Shown: positions 31,078 through 40,592, numbered from the stretch's first letter. The stretch is DNA of 64,000 nt from Alphaproteobacteria bacterium (GCA_028871455.1 JAGWNF010000011.1:34980-98979); one strand, 5' to 3'. Notes: generated by a model not told the origin, from the letters alone. Translations and numbers: made by a program.

Positions 31078-31352
31078 ATCGCCGCCGATCGCCGCAGCAA
31101 AGCTGCGGCCAGACGCTGTTCCCATTTTGTTCTTGACGTCGCCGGGTGTGATATGCTATGAAAATCGCAGCCTCAGAATTGCGCCCGGCCGAATTTAGCG
31201 GATTTTCAAGGAACGCTTGAAAAGCTCAGCCGAACATCTACATTCCACCCATCCTGCCCTCGGCAGTACGTCTTCGGGTCCGATAATCGTCCGAAGGCCG
31301 AGCCCGGGGGCAAACTTTTTGCCACCCCTTATGAGCTCTATGGAGGAGCACT

Positions 31353-32042
31353 ATGCCTACTGCTGTGTTCGTTGATGCCGGTTTTTTTCTCAAACGCTTC
31401 CCGGTCGTGTACGGCCGGCCGAATGCAAAAAATCCCGAGATTGTTGCGCGCAAGCTGCATGAGATGGCACTCGACCATCTCACCCAGCGCGGAAACGCAG
31501 AACGCCGGGATCTTTACCGCATTTTCGTTTACGACTGCCCACCGCTCCTCAAAAAGGCGGAATTGCCGATCTCGAAAGCGGCTATCGATTTCAGCACGAC
31601 CGACACGGCGAAATTTCGACTTCAGTTTCACGAGGAGTTGAAGTGTCTGCGCAAAGTTGCCCTTCGTCTCGGGAGGTTGCAGGACGGTAGAGCATGGCGT
31701 TTGAACGCCAGCGCGTTGCAGGCTCTGTTAAAAGGTCAGCGCGGATTTGCGTCTCTGACTGACGCGGATTTCGTTTACGACATCCGACAAAAGGGTACCG
31801 ACATGCGGATCGGTCTCGATATCGCGTCAGTTGCTTATAAAAAGCAGGCCGACCAGATGGTCCTGGTTTCCGGCGACGCTGATTTTGTGCCGGCCGCGAA
31901 ACTCGCGCGGCGCGAGGGGGTCGATTTTATCCTCGACCCGATGTGGAATCCGATCTCTGCAGATCTGCACGAACATGTTGACGGGCTTCGCTCAACGTCG
32001 CCGAAACCGGTACCCTCGGTCAAGGTTTCACGAGTTCCCTAG
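31353..32042 (+). CDS. NYN-domain (LabA/PIN-like) putative ribonuclease
   Basis: A 229-residue protein with the NYN/PIN-like acidic residues: VFVDAGFF at the N-terminus, KGTDMRIGLDIASVAY centrally and VLVSGDADFVPAAK near 170. These Asp residues would bind metal for RNA cleavage. GGAGGAG at 31,340 gives a strong ribosome site. It is GC-poorer than its phage-region neighbours. Similar proteins occur in phage and defence contexts. Confidence 0.85.
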   Translation: MPTAVFVDAGFFLKRFPVVYGRPNAKNPEIVARKLHEMALDHLTQRGNAERRDLYRIFVYDCPPLLKKAELPISKAAIDFSTTDTAKFRLQFHEELKCLRKVALRLGRLQDGRAWRLNASALQALLKGQRGFASLTDADFVYDIRQKGTDMRIGLDIASVAYKKQADQMVLVSGDADFVPAAKLARREGVDFILDPMWNPISADLHEHVDGLRSTSPKPVPSVKVSRVP

Positions 32043-32095
32043 GTTCAAGTCTAGGCGCCATCGGTAGCCTGACTGATTTGCATTAGCGTACCTCG

Positions 32096-32127
32096 CCCGG
32101 CGGTCGCCAGACCGGCCGGGTTTTTTG
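32096..32127 (+). terminator. Rho-independent terminator after the NYN gene
   Basis: A GC-rich stem (cccggcggtc / gaccggccggg) followed by tttttt, about 54 bases after the NYN stop. Confidence 0.75.
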
Positions 32128-32248
32128 TTGCCCGCATGCCGGAGCCCCGCGCCGCACTTGGCGCGGCTTCGCCCTCCGAGCGCGCCCGCGGCCTAAGCCG
32201 CATCGCCGCGCGGGGCTTCGGCACCCGCATCCGCATTCCGGAGTCCGC

Positions 32249-32701
32249 ATGAACCTGCGCCAACGCCGCTTCGTCGACGAATACCTGATCGATCTCGACG
32301 GCAAGCACGCCGCCATCCGCGTCGGCTATGCCGCGAGCGACGCCAAGAACCGCGCCTGCCGCTTTCTGAAAACCCCCGCAATCGCGAACGCCATCCGCGC
32401 CGCGATGGCGGAGCGCTCGCGCCGCACCGGCATCACGCCCGAGCGCGTGCTGGAGGAGCTGGCGCGCATTGCCTTCCTCGATTGGCGCCTGCTCGCCGAA
32501 TGGGGACCGGACGACGTCGCCGTGACGGAATCGAGCACGCTCTCCGCCGACGCGGCGGCCGCCGTCGCCCGGGTCAGCACCGACGACGGTTGGGAAGACC
32601 GCGTCGCCGTCGCGACGCATGACAAGCGCCGCGCGCTCGACACGCTGTCCCGCATCCTCGGCCTGTCGGTCGGCGCGCCCAAGCCGGCGTCGCGCGCATG
32701 A
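32249..32701 (+). CDS. Phage terminase small subunit, first copy
   Basis: A 150-residue terminase-small-like protein starting MNLRQRRFVDEYLIDLDGK; the HTH region AAIRVGYAASDAKNRACRFL is typical of DNA packaging recognition subunits. It overlaps the next, paralogous gene by 4 bases. Confidence 0.75.
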   Translation: MNLRQRRFVDEYLIDLDGKHAAIRVGYAASDAKNRACRFLKTPAIANAIRAAMAERSRRTGITPERVLEELARIAFLDWRLLAEWGPDDVAVTESSTLSADAAAAVARVSTDDGWEDRVAVATHDKRRALDTLSRILGLSVGAPKPASRA

Positions 32702-33231
32702 ACCAGCGCGAGCGCCGCTTCGTCGCCGAATATCTGATCGATGGCAACGCCAGCGCCGCGGCGACACGCGCCGGCTATGGCGGCCCGCATTATCCGCTCT
32801 ATGCGCACCGGCTGGTGCGGCGTCACGATATCGCGGCCGCAATCGCCAAAGGCGAAGCCGCGCGCGCCGACAACCGCCGCGCCACCGCAGATCGGGTGCT
32901 GCTGGAGTTTTCCAAGATCGGCTTCGCCGACATGCGCGATTTCGTCGATTGGGGCCCGAACCATTTCGAGCTGCGGCGGCCAGCCTCGGATTGGCAGGGC
33001 GGCGCCGTGGCCCAGGTCGTGCCGCCGACCAACGGCAAGCCGGGCAGCATCCGCCTGCACGACAAGCACGCCGCGCTCGAGATCCTGGCGCGCCACACCG
33101 GCCTGCTCGGCACCGGCCGCGCCCACCGCGGTCCGACCGACTATCGCCAGGCCGGCCGCGACGCCCGCGCCATCCTGCTCGAACGCCTCGCGCGCCTGAA
33201 GAAGAACGGCGATGAGTCGCAGAGCAAGTGA
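32698..33231 (+). CDS. Phage terminase small subunit, second copy
   Basis: A 177-residue paralogue of the preceding gene (MNQRERRFVAEYLIDGNASA, then GYGG and RVLLEFSKIGFADMRDF). Two tandem small terminases are unusual. The large subunit follows with a 20-base overlap. Confidence 0.75.
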   Translation: MNQRERRFVAEYLIDGNASAAATRAGYGGPHYPLYAHRLVRRHDIAAAIAKGEAARADNRRATADRVLLEFSKIGFADMRDFVDWGPNHFELRRPASDWQGGAVAQVVPPTNGKPGSIRLHDKHAALEILARHTGLLGTGRAHRGPTDYRQAGRDARAILLERLARLKKNGDESQSK

Positions 33232-34701
33232 ATGTCTTGCCGGACGTGAACTCTCGATGGCCGATCACCCCCACCCTGACCCTCCCCCCTCGAGGGGGAG
33301 GGGACGGGAGGGGGGCGACGTCTGCGACGACGAAGCCGAAATCGAGCCGCAATCGTCGAACGGCAGCGAAGCGGCGCGGCTCGCGGATGCCCTGTCGCTG
33401 GCCGAGCACGCCGAGGCGGTCGATCGGCTCGACACCACGCGGCAGCAAGGTCTGCTCGATGAGTGGACATTCTGGGCCCGCTCGTCGCAGCTGCCGCCGC
33501 CAGGCGACTGGCGCGTCTGGCTGCTCCTGGCCGGCCGCGGCTTCGGCAAGACGCGCAGCGGCGCCGAATTCGTCCGCGCCCGCGTCGAAGCCGGCTTGGC
33601 GTCGCGGATCGCGCTGGTCGGCCCGACCGCCGCGGACGTGCGCGACGTGATGATCGAAGGCGAAAGCGGCCTGCTCGCCGTCGCGAGCGAAGACGACCGG
33701 CCGCTCTACGAAAGCTCGAAGCGCCGGCTCACCTGGCCCAACGGCGCCGTCGCGCTCGCCTTCTCGGCCGACGAGCCGGAACGCCTGCGCGGCCCGCAGC
33801 ACGATTGTGCCTGGTGCGACGAGCTGGCGGCGTGGCGCTACGCCGCCGCCTGGGACAATCTGCTGCTGGGCCTGCGCCTCGGCGCCGATCCGCGCGTCGT
33901 CGTCACCACGACGCCCAAGCCGGTGAAGCTGGTGCGCGACCTGCTGGCCGCGCCCGGCACCGTCGTCACGCGCGGCTCGACCTTCGACAATGCCGCCAAT
34001 CTCGCGCCGGCGTTCCTGGAATCGATCGTGCGGCGCTATCGCGGCACGCGAATCGGCCGCCAGGAGCTCGAAGCCGAACTGCTCGACGACGTGCCCGGCG
34101 CGTTGTGGTCGCGCGATCTGATCGAGGCCGCGCGCGTCGCGGCGGCGCCGGAATTGGCGCGCATCGTCGTCGCCATCGATCCGGCGGCGTCGTCCGGCGA
34201 CGGCGCCGACGAGACCGGCATCGTCGTCGCCGGCCTGGCGCATGACGGCCAGATTTATGTACTCGACGATCTTTCCGGCCGGATGAGTCCGCGCGGCTGG
34301 GCGTTGAAGGCAGTCGCCGCCTACAACCGCTTCGCCGCCACCGCATCGTCGCCGAGATCAACAACGGCGGCGAGATGGTCGAAGCCACGCTGCGCTCGAT
34401 TTCATCCGCCGCGCCGTTCCGCGCGCTGCGCGCCTCGCGCGGCAAGGCGATCCGCGCCGAGCCGGTCGCTTCCTTGTACGAGCAGGGCCGGGTGCATCAC
34501 GTCGGATGTTTTCCTGTCCTCGAAGATCAACTCTGCGCCTTCACCGCCGATTTCGACCGCGCCGGCGCCTCGCCCGACCGGCTCGACGCGCTGGTCTGGG
34601 CGGTCACCGATCTGGTCGCCAATCGCGACGCCGCGATCCTCGACTACTACCGCCGGCTGCTTGAATCGCCCGCGCCCCTGAACGGGGAGAGGGAAGGGTG
34701 A
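33212..34701 (+). pseudogene. Phage terminase large subunit, frameshifted
   Basis: The N-terminal ATPase has Walker A-like LLAGRGFGKTRSGAEF and Walker B-like WCDELAAWRY; the C-terminal nuclease has VAIDPAASSG. Near 34,340 the frame breaks: family sequence (RIVAEINNGGEMVEATLRS ... DALVWAVTDLV) continues in the +1 frame to 34,701. One missing base would explain it. A copy of the dispersed GC repeat (33,266-33,316) is embedded in the N-terminal codons, adding Pro/Arg/Gly-rich residues. Confidence 0.8.
33266..33316. repeat. Dispersed repeat inside terminase reading frame
   Basis: accctgaccctccccc / gggggaggggacgggag pairing; a family member lying in frame within the large terminase. Confidence 0.6.
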
Positions 34702-34705
34702 GGGA

Positions 34706-35332
34706 CTACTGCCCGATCTTGGGATCGAGCTGCCGCGCCTGCACGAGATCGGCGGTGCCGCCGGCGTCGTCGCCGGTCCGCTTTTTCGCCAGGCCGCGGA
34801 CGTAATACGACATCACGTCCTGCGGATTGAGCTTGATCGCCCGGTCGCAGTCCGCGATCGCCAGCTCGTATTTGCCCTCAGAGAAATAGGCCAGGCCGCG
34901 GCCGCCATAGGCGTCGCCGTCGGTCGGGTCCATCTGGACCGCGTGGTCGTAATCGGCGGCGGCGAGATCGTAGCGACGCACCCGGCCGTAGAGGTCGCCG
35001 CGCAGCTTGAGCGCCGTTACGTTGCCGGGATCGGCCTCGATCGCGTGGGTCAAGTCGTCGATCGCGAGGTCGTTGCGGCCCTTGTTGGCATAGGCCGTGC
35101 TGCGGTCGGTGAGGGCGCGGGAAAGGTTTGCGCGGGATTCCTGGCCGGACTGGATGATCGCGTTGCAGGCTTTGATCGCCGCGTCGGGATCGACGATGCC
35201 GTTGGCGCATTGCCGCCAGGTCGCGTCGCTGTCCTGCGTCGGCGTCGGCTGCTGCGCCGGCGCCTGTGCCTGCGCGGCGCCGGCCAGAACCGTCGTGACC
35301 GATAATCCAACGGCGAACAGCTTCGCCCGCAT
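34706..35332 (-). CDS. Secreted tetratricopeptide-repeat protein
   Basis: A 208-residue precursor with signal peptide (about residues 1-22, ending AQA), a Gln/Pro linker, a Cys-containing segment and about three TPR units (for example YANKGRNDLAIDDLTHAIEADP). It is encoded opposite to the phage genes, between terminase and portal, so it is either a host gene or a moron. TPRs mediate protein binding; the partner is unknown. Confidence 0.8.
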   Translation of the reverse strand: MRAKLFAVGLSVTTVLAGAAQAQAPAQQPTPTQDSDATWRQCANGIVDPDAAIKACNAIIQSGQESRANLSRALTDRSTAYANKGRNDLAIDDLTHAIEADPGNVTALKLRGDLYGRVRRYDLAAADYDHAVQMDPTDGDAYGGRGLAYFSEGKYELAIADCDRAIKLNPQDVMSYYVRGLAKKRTGDDAGGTADLVQARQLDPKIGQ

Positions 35333-35403
35333 GCGCGCCTCCTCCGGGGCCGTGCGGAAATTATAGAACTGGTCCCTGCCTCTTTTCTAACTCTCTCGCT
35401 GCA

Positions 35404-35498
35404 CCCCTCACCCAGCTTTGGGTAAGGCTTGGCTCGCGCCTCGCCAACCCAAAGCAACCCTCTCCCCCTGACAGGGGGAGAGGGAAGGGTGAGGGGGT
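35404..35498. repeat. Dispersed GC-rich palindromic repeat, copy 2
   Basis: Starts cccctcacccagctttggg and ends gggagagggaagggtgaggg; middle part ggctcgcgcctcgccaaccc. Same family as 23,901 in opposite orientation. Confidence 0.8.
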
Positions 35499-35535
35499 CA
35501 CGCTCCGAATCTTTGAAACTCAAACGCGATCCGAA

Positions 35536-37254
35536 ATGACCTCCACCCAACCGACCGCCACGCCGATCGCCGAAGGTCTGGTTGCCCGCGCAGCGCGCGC
35601 GCTCGGCTACGTTATGAGCGGCGACGCCAGCTGGTTCGGCCCCTCGGCGCCGATGAAGCCGCAGGCGCCGGCCGAGGTCGCCGGCCGCGCCTTCGACTTT
35701 CCGTCGGGATTCAATCTCGTCAGCCGGCCGCGCGCCTACGAGGGCACCAGCTTCGCGGAATTGCGCGCGCTGGCGGACTCCTACGATCTGATCCGGCTCA
35801 TCATCGAAACCCGCAAGGACCAGATCGAGCGTCTCGCCTGGTCGATCCGCCCGCGCGACCGCGCCGCGAAGTCCGATCCGCGCGTCGCCGCGATCGCGGC
35901 GCTCTTCGCCTGTCCCGACGGCATCCATCCGTGGACGACCTGGCTGCGCCTGGTGCTGGAAGACCTGCTGGTGATCGACGCGCCGGCGCTCTATCTCCGC
36001 CGCACCCGCGACGGCCGGCTCTGCGCGCTCGAGCCCTTGGACGGCGCCACCATCAAGCGCGTCATCGACGATTGGGGCCGCACGCCGCAGCATCCCGATC
36101 CGGCCTATCAGCAGGTGCTCAAGGGCCTGCCGGCGGTCGACTACACCACCGACGAGCTTTTGTACCTGCCGCGCAATCCGCGCATTCACAAAGTGTACGG
36201 TTTCGGTCCGGTCGAGCAGGTGCAGATGACGGTCAACATCGCGCTGCGCCGGCAGATCTGGCAGCTGCAATATTATACGGAAGGCAATATTCCCGAGGCC
36301 CTGATCGGCGTGCCCGATTCCTGGACGCCGGATCAGATCCGCCAGTTCCAGGGCTACTGGGACAGTTTGCACGAAGGCAACACCGCCGCGCGCCGCCACG
36401 CCAAGTTCGTGCCCGGCGGCGTCGCCAAGACCTTCATTCCGACGCGCGAGCCGGCGCTCAAGGATCCGTTCGACGAATGGCTGGCGCGCATCGTCTGCTA
36501 CGCCTTCTCGGTTTCGCCGCAGCCTTTCATCGCCCAGATCAACCGCGCCACCGCCGAGACCGCGCAGGACGCGGCGCTCGCCGAAGGCCTGCTGCCCTTG
36601 AAGGCCTGGGTGAAGCAGCTCTGCGATGTGGTGATCGCGCGCGAGTTCGAAGCAAGCGATCTCGAATTCGCCTGGAGCGACGATCAGCCGAGCGATCCCG
36701 CCAAGGTGGCATCCGTCGCGGTCGACTACGTCAAGGCCGGCATCAAGTCGGTCAACGAGGTGCGCGCCGAATTGGGCCTCGATGCGGTACCGGGCGGCGA
36801 TCATCCGATTTCCCCCGCGCCGTCGAAGCAAGCGCTGGTTCGCTTCAATCCGAATCACTACGGCCCGGGCCCCAACGGCGGCCAGTTCGCGCCGGCGGGC
36901 GAAGGCTCGGACGCCGCCGCCGATCGCACGCAGCCGCATGCGCAAATCGCGCAGGAAATTCTCTTCGGCCGCGCGCCGTTCTTGCTCGACGAGCCGTCGC
37001 TGCGGATTCCGCCGCCGCTGCCGGACTATCCGACCGATCCGGCCAGGCCGCCGGCGCCGGGATTCGAATGGAAAGGCACCAACCCGGAGCCCGGCAGCCG
37101 CGAAGGCAGCTGGTACAATGACCAAACCAAACAGACGCTGCGTCCCGACCTGGATCACCCGACCGGGATAAAACCGCACTGGGATTACAGAGCGCCCGAC
37201 GGAAATTGGTACCGCTGGTATTCGGACGGTCGTGTCGAGTTGAGGACAAGGTAA
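35536..37254 (+). CDS. Phage portal protein fused to a toxin-like C-terminal domain
   Basis: Residues 1 to about 430 are an HK97-type portal (SYDLIRLIIETRKDQIERL, LRRTRDGRLCALEPLDG, PRNPRIHKVYGFGPVEQ). Then comes FNPNHYGPGPNGGQFAPAG, a motif often found at the end of phage head proteins. The last ~65 residues (PGFEWKG ... LDHPTGIKPHWDYRAPDGNW) resemble the PHWDY-type nuclease domains found at polymorphic toxin ends. The next gene is a candidate immunity protein. The toxin assignment rests on motif resemblance only. Confidence 0.75.
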   Translation: MTSTQPTATPIAEGLVARAARALGYVMSGDASWFGPSAPMKPQAPAEVAGRAFDFPSGFNLVSRPRAYEGTSFAELRALADSYDLIRLIIETRKDQIERLAWSIRPRDRAAKSDPRVAAIAALFACPDGIHPWTTWLRLVLEDLLVIDAPALYLRRTRDGRLCALEPLDGATIKRVIDDWGRTPQHPDPAYQQVLKGLPAVDYTTDELLYLPRNPRIHKVYGFGPVEQVQMTVNIALRRQIWQLQYYTEGNIPEALIGVPDSWTPDQIRQFQGYWDSLHEGNTAARRHAKFVPGGVAKTFIPTREPALKDPFDEWLARIVCYAFSVSPQPFIAQINRATAETAQDAALAEGLLPLKAWVKQLCDVVIAREFEASDLEFAWSDDQPSDPAKVASVAVDYVKAGIKSVNEVRAELGLDAVPGGDHPISPAPSKQALVRFNPNHYGPGPNGGQFAPAGEGSDAAADRTQPHAQIAQEILFGRAPFLLDEPSLRIPPPLPDYPTDPARPPAPGFEWKGTNPEPGSREGSWYNDQTKQTLRPDLDHPTGIKPHWDYRAPDGNWYRWYSDGRVELRTR

Positions 37255-37262
37255 GCTCGCCC

Positions 37263-37862
37263 ATGACTAGTTCATCCAAAACCATGGCGCTCGTCGAGCT
37301 GCCGCTGGGCCAACCGGGAATGGCCTATGTCAGCCGCTGCCTCGAGAACGAGACCAGTTTTTTGCAAGACGTGCGGCGGCTTTCGTTCCACGGCGGCAGC
37401 GTGTTCGGCGTCGTGCCCGAGGGCACCGACTTGAAGCGCGCCGTCGACTTTGAGCCCAGCCTCGACATCGGCATGAAGGGACCGAATGACTGGCTGACGA
37501 ACCGCATGATTGCGCGCTGCCGCGCCAATCCGCAAAGCGTCATCGTCTTCGACGAGCCGTGGGGCGGGCGGCGCAACAGTCCCGAGGTTGCCCGGCGCAC
37601 CGCGCCGAAGTTCTTTCATCGGAATTTCGTCTACCACTTCGTCGCGGCCGACCAGGCCAGCGCGCCGACGATCGACGCGGCGATGCGCGCCGGCGGCGGT
37701 TTCCTTTTCATCGCCGCGTTCGTCGACTATCCGTTTACCGCCGATCAGATCGACGCGGAGGGTGCGATCGACGATCGGCTGATGCAGACACTCGCCGCGA
37801 ACGTGCGCGAAATCTACGTCTCGGCGTACGATCACGACAGCTACGTCGTCTGGCAGCGGTAG
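37263..37862 (+). CDS. Unknown protein, candidate immunity partner
   Basis: A 199-residue soluble alpha/beta protein (start MTSSSKTMALVELPLGQPG) of no recognised family. It starts 9 bases after the portal-toxin fusion and is followed by a terminator, so it is placed like a polymorphic-toxin immunity gene. ATG 37263 is chosen because it follows the portal stop. Confidence 0.55.
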   Translation: MTSSSKTMALVELPLGQPGMAYVSRCLENETSFLQDVRRLSFHGGSVFGVVPEGTDLKRAVDFEPSLDIGMKGPNDWLTNRMIARCRANPQSVIVFDEPWGGRRNSPEVARRTAPKFFHRNFVYHFVAADQASAPTIDAAMRAGGGFLFIAAFVDYPFTADQIDAEGAIDDRLMQTLAANVREIYVSAYDHDSYVVWQR

Positions 37863-37887
37863 CGAACCGTTCAATCCGAGCCAACCC

Positions 37888-37911
37888 AGGGCGCCTTCGG
37901 GCGCCCTTTTC
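37888..37911 (+). terminator. Rho-independent terminator
   Basis: agggcgcc-ttcg-ggcgccct followed by ttt; a tetraloop hairpin between the candidate immunity gene and the prohead protease. Confidence 0.8.
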
Positions 37912-37928
37912 ATTTGCGGAGAGAACCC

Positions 37929-38642
37929 ATGCGAATTTTCGTGCCCCTCGAAAAATGCGACGAGGAAAAGCGCCTCGCCATCGGCTACGCCTCGACGCCG
38001 GCGCTCGACAGCCAGGGCGAGATCGTCAAGCGCGAGGCGGTCGAGGCCGCGCTGCCGGACTACATGCGCTTCGCCAACATCCGCGAGATGCACCTTCCGT
38101 CGGCGGTCGGCGTCGCCGCGGCTGCCGATGTCGACGCGCGCGGCCTCCACATCCAGGCCAAGGTGGTCGACGACGACGCCTGGGAGAAGGTGAAGCAGGG
38201 CGTCTACAAGGGCTTTTCCATCGGCGGCCGCGTCACGTCGCGCGATCCCGCCGACCATCGTGTGATCACGGGTATCGAGCTCACCGAGATCAGCCTGGTC
38301 GACCGTCCCGCCAATCCCGAAGCGGTGATCGACGTCTACAAGGCCGATCTCGCCAAGCAAGGCCGCCGCAACAGCGCCGCCGATCTCGAACGCATCCAGC
38401 GCGTTCACGACACGTCGGTCGAGCTCGGCGCCAGCTGCGCGCATTCGCCGGCCGGCGCCGACCAAGCCGACGCGGCCGATGCCGCGCCCGATGCCGACGA
38501 TCCGGCTAAAACGGCGTGCAGCCTCGATCTCGCCAAGCACGCCAGCCTCGCCCCCGTCAGGGGGAGAGGGCTGCTTTGCGTTGGCGAGCTGCAATCGGCG
38601 AGCCTTACGCAAAGCTGGGTGAGGGGATCGCTCGAACGATGA
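37929..38642 (+). CDS. HK97-family prohead protease with repeat-derived tail
   Basis: A 237-residue serine protease of the U35 family that matures phage heads. Seen are IGYASTPALDSQGEIV and KGFSIGGRVTSRD through ITGIELTEISLVDRPANPEA. The last ~30 residues are translated from a copy of the dispersed GC repeat (38,545-38,636). The major capsid gene that normally follows is absent. Confidence 0.85.
   Translation: MRIFVPLEKCDEEKRLAIGYASTPALDSQGEIVKREAVEAALPDYMRFANIREMHLPSAVGVAAAADVDARGLHIQAKVVDDDAWEKVKQGVYKGFSIGGRVTSRDPADHRVITGIELTEISLVDRPANPEAVIDVYKADLAKQGRRNSAADLERIQRVHDTSVELGASCAHSPAGADQADAADAAPDADDPAKTACSLDLAKHASLAPVRGRGLLCVGELQSASLTQSWVRGSLER
38545..38636. repeat. Dispersed GC-rich palindromic repeat, copy 3
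   Basis: cctcgcccccgtcagggg ... gcaaagctgggtgagggg, lying over the end of the protease gene exactly where capsid genes would be expected. Confidence 0.75.
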
Positions 38643-38655
38643 ATAAGGAGTCGGC

Positions 38656-38958
38656 ATGACCACCATCACCCTCGGCAGCTGCGACTACGCCGTCCGGCCG
38701 CTGACGCTCGGCCAGCTGCGCGTCGTGCTGCCGGCCTTCGCCCGCGCCGCGAAACTCAACGCCGCCGACGGCATCGACGCCGCGATCGATATCCTGGCAG
38801 CGGCGCTGGCGCGCGATCATCGCGATTTGACGCGCGACGCGCTCTTGGAGCTCGAGATGCTGCCGGCCGAGCTGGCCGTCGCCGTCGCGCGCATCGCCGA
38901 ACTCTCCGGCCTGGTGCCGAGGGCCGGTGCATCGGGGGAACCGCTGGCGGACCGGTGA
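38656..38958 (+). CDS. Phage tail assembly chaperone-like protein
   Basis: A 100-residue protein (TITLGSCDYAVRPLTLGQLR then a helical region) in the position and style of GTA/HK97 tail assembly proteins. It overlaps the next ORF by 4 bases, as in tail chaperone gene pairs. Confidence 0.6.
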   Translation: MTTITLGSCDYAVRPLTLGQLRVVLPAFARAAKLNAADGIDAAIDILAAALARDHRDLTRDALLELEMLPAELAVAVARIAELSGLVPRAGASGEPLADR

Positions 38959-39215
38959 ACTGGCCCGATCTCTACGGCCTCGTCGCCACCGGCGCGGGCT
39001 ACACCTGGCCCGAGATCGACGCCATGAGCCTGTCCGCCTTGCGCGAATTGCTCGATTACTGGTCGCGTCATCCGCCGGCGCATTTGATTCTGGCCAGCGT
39101 CCTCCGCGTCACGCCGAAGCCGAAGCCCGCGCGCGCCGGCTTCGCCGATCTCGTCGCGCTCGCGTCCGGCGGCGTGCTGTCGAGCGGCGGCGCAAACTTC
39201 TCGGCGTCGCGTTAG
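38955..39215 (+). CDS. Small phage tail-region protein
   Basis: An 86-residue protein (MNWPDLYGLVATGAGYTWPE) starting with GTG and overlapping the upstream chaperone-like ORF. It is probably the second member of the chaperone pair. Confidence 0.55.
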   Translation: MNWPDLYGLVATGAGYTWPEIDAMSLSALRELLDYWSRHPPAHLILASVLRVTPKPKPARAGFADLVALASGGVLSSGGANFSASR

Positions 39216-39358
39216 CAGTCGGAAGTGGCGGTTTCGCAGCCGCGACTCGCAAGTTTCAAACCGTCTCGAATTGTCGTCGATGACCTCTGGTGCGAAACCG
39301 AGTCGGTGGCGGATGATATTTTTGTGACGGCCCCGGCCCGCGTTGGAGGAAGTCTCCG

Positions 39359-39634
39359 ATGGATATGCCTGTGTCGGTTGATCGCCTTCCCCCTGATGTG
39401 CATCCTGCCGACGGCAAGCCGGCCGCCGCGCTGGCGGACGATCTCGTCGTCGTCCGTCGCCGCCTGCGGCACCTGGCGCCGCTGGACATCAGGCCGCTGC
39501 CGATGATGCACGCGGTCGTCGGCGCATCGGCGGACGCGCCGCCGCCGGCGCAGCGCGAGCGCACCCAGGAGCTCGCGCTCCATCTGCTCGCCATTCACAT
39601 GTGGCAGGCGGCGGCCCGGAGCGCGTTGAGCTGA
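39359..39634 (+). CDS. Hypothetical phage-region protein
   Basis: A 91-residue protein with a strong TTGGAGGA before ATG 39359; helical C-terminus (RERTQELALHLLAIHMW). Not recognised. Confidence 0.45.
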   Translation: MDMPVSVDRLPPDVHPADGKPAAALADDLVVVRRRLRHLAPLDIRPLPMMHAVVGASADAPPPAQRERTQELALHLLAIHMWQAAARSALS

Positions 39635-39662
39635 ATTCGCCGCCGGGCCGCAGCCGGCGGCG

Positions 39663-40592
39663 TCAGGCCTCGCGCGGCCAGCGCCGGTGGATCCACAGCC
39701 ATTGCTCGGGCCGCGCCACGATCCATTCCTCGATCACCGCGGTGACGCGCATCAGCGTCGCCCGCACGTTGTCGGCAGTGTCGCGCGTATCGGTCAACTT
39801 GAGCGGCGGCAGCATGGTGAAGCGGAAGCGCGTGCCGTTGAGCCGCTCGATGCGCACCGGCACGATCGGACAACCGAAGCGCAGGGCGAGCCGCGCAATC
39901 GCCGGCGCGGTCATGGCGTCGTGGCCGAAGAACGGCACCGCGATGCCGTCGTTCATCTTCTGATCGACCAGCATGCCGATGTGACCGCCGCGGCGCAGAT
40001 GGCGCAGCACGTCGCGGCCGCCGTCGGCGCCCTTGGCGACGGCGCGGCGCGCCTGCATCCGACGGCGCAGCACGCGGTCGGCCCAGGGATTGTTCGAGGC
40101 GCGAAACACCGACAGCAGCGACGGTCCGAGCAGGCGGTGGATGGTCGACGACCCGACTTCCCAGTTGGCGAAATGGCCGCCGAACAGGATGACCGGCCGG
40201 TCCGCGTCGCGGAGCGCGGCGAAAGCCTCGCCGTTGACGATCTCGACCCGCTCCGATCCCACCGCGCTGATCGTATCGAGATGCGGGAGTTCGGCGACCG
40301 AGCGGCCGAGATTGTCCCACATGCCGTGGAGGATCCGGCGGTTCTCGGCCTCGCTGTTGGCCGGCATGGCGCGGTGCAAATTCTTGAGGGCGCGCCGCGA
40401 GATGCCGAGCCGCGGACCGATTTTCCGTCCGAGCCAGCCGCCGAGCGCCGACGCCCGATCGACCGGCAGCGCGCCGAACGCCGACAGGACTGCGGACAGC
40501 GCGGCGGCCTCGGCCAGGTGCCGTGCCTGGCGCCGCGCGGCGCGTAGTTGCCCGATAGTCTGAATCGTTCCCCCGGTCCGCCGGAAGGCGGC
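39663..40592 (-). CDS. LpxL/HtrB-family lipid A acyltransferase-like protein, start unclear
   Basis: Family motifs: GGHFANWEV (the H-x4-E active site), VDQKMNDGIAVPFFGHDAM and RLALRFGCPIVPVRIER. Such enzymes add a secondary acyl chain to lipid A at the inner membrane. The conserved frame runs up to about 40,590 (ALGGWLGRKIGPRLGISRRA) but has no ATG, GTG or TTG before TTG 40379, while ATG 40605 is in another frame. A one-base indel near 40,570 is likely. It is on the opposite strand to the phage genes. Confidence 0.7.
   Translation of the reverse strand, partial: AAFRRTGGTIQTIGQLRAARRQARHLAEAAALSAVLSAFGALPVDRASALGGWLGRKIGPRLGISRRALKNLHRAMPANSEAENRRILHGMWDNLGRSVAELPHLDTISAVGSERVEIVNGEAFAALRDADRPVILFGGHFANWEVGSSTIHRLLGPSLLSVFRASNNPWADRVLRRRMQARRAVAKGADGGRDVLRHLRRGGHIGMLVDQKMNDGIAVPFFGHDAMTAPAIARLALRFGCPIVPVRIERLNGTRFRFTMLPPLKLTDTRDTADNVRATLMRVTAVIEEWIVARPEQWLWIHRRWPREA

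Noticed and set aside
32020..32075. tRNA 3'-end-like stretch (ggttcaagtctaggcgcca) before the terminator, as a possible phage attachment site
   Set aside because: The T-arm does not pair in the standard register, no acceptor partner is present, and no second copy was noticed in the window.
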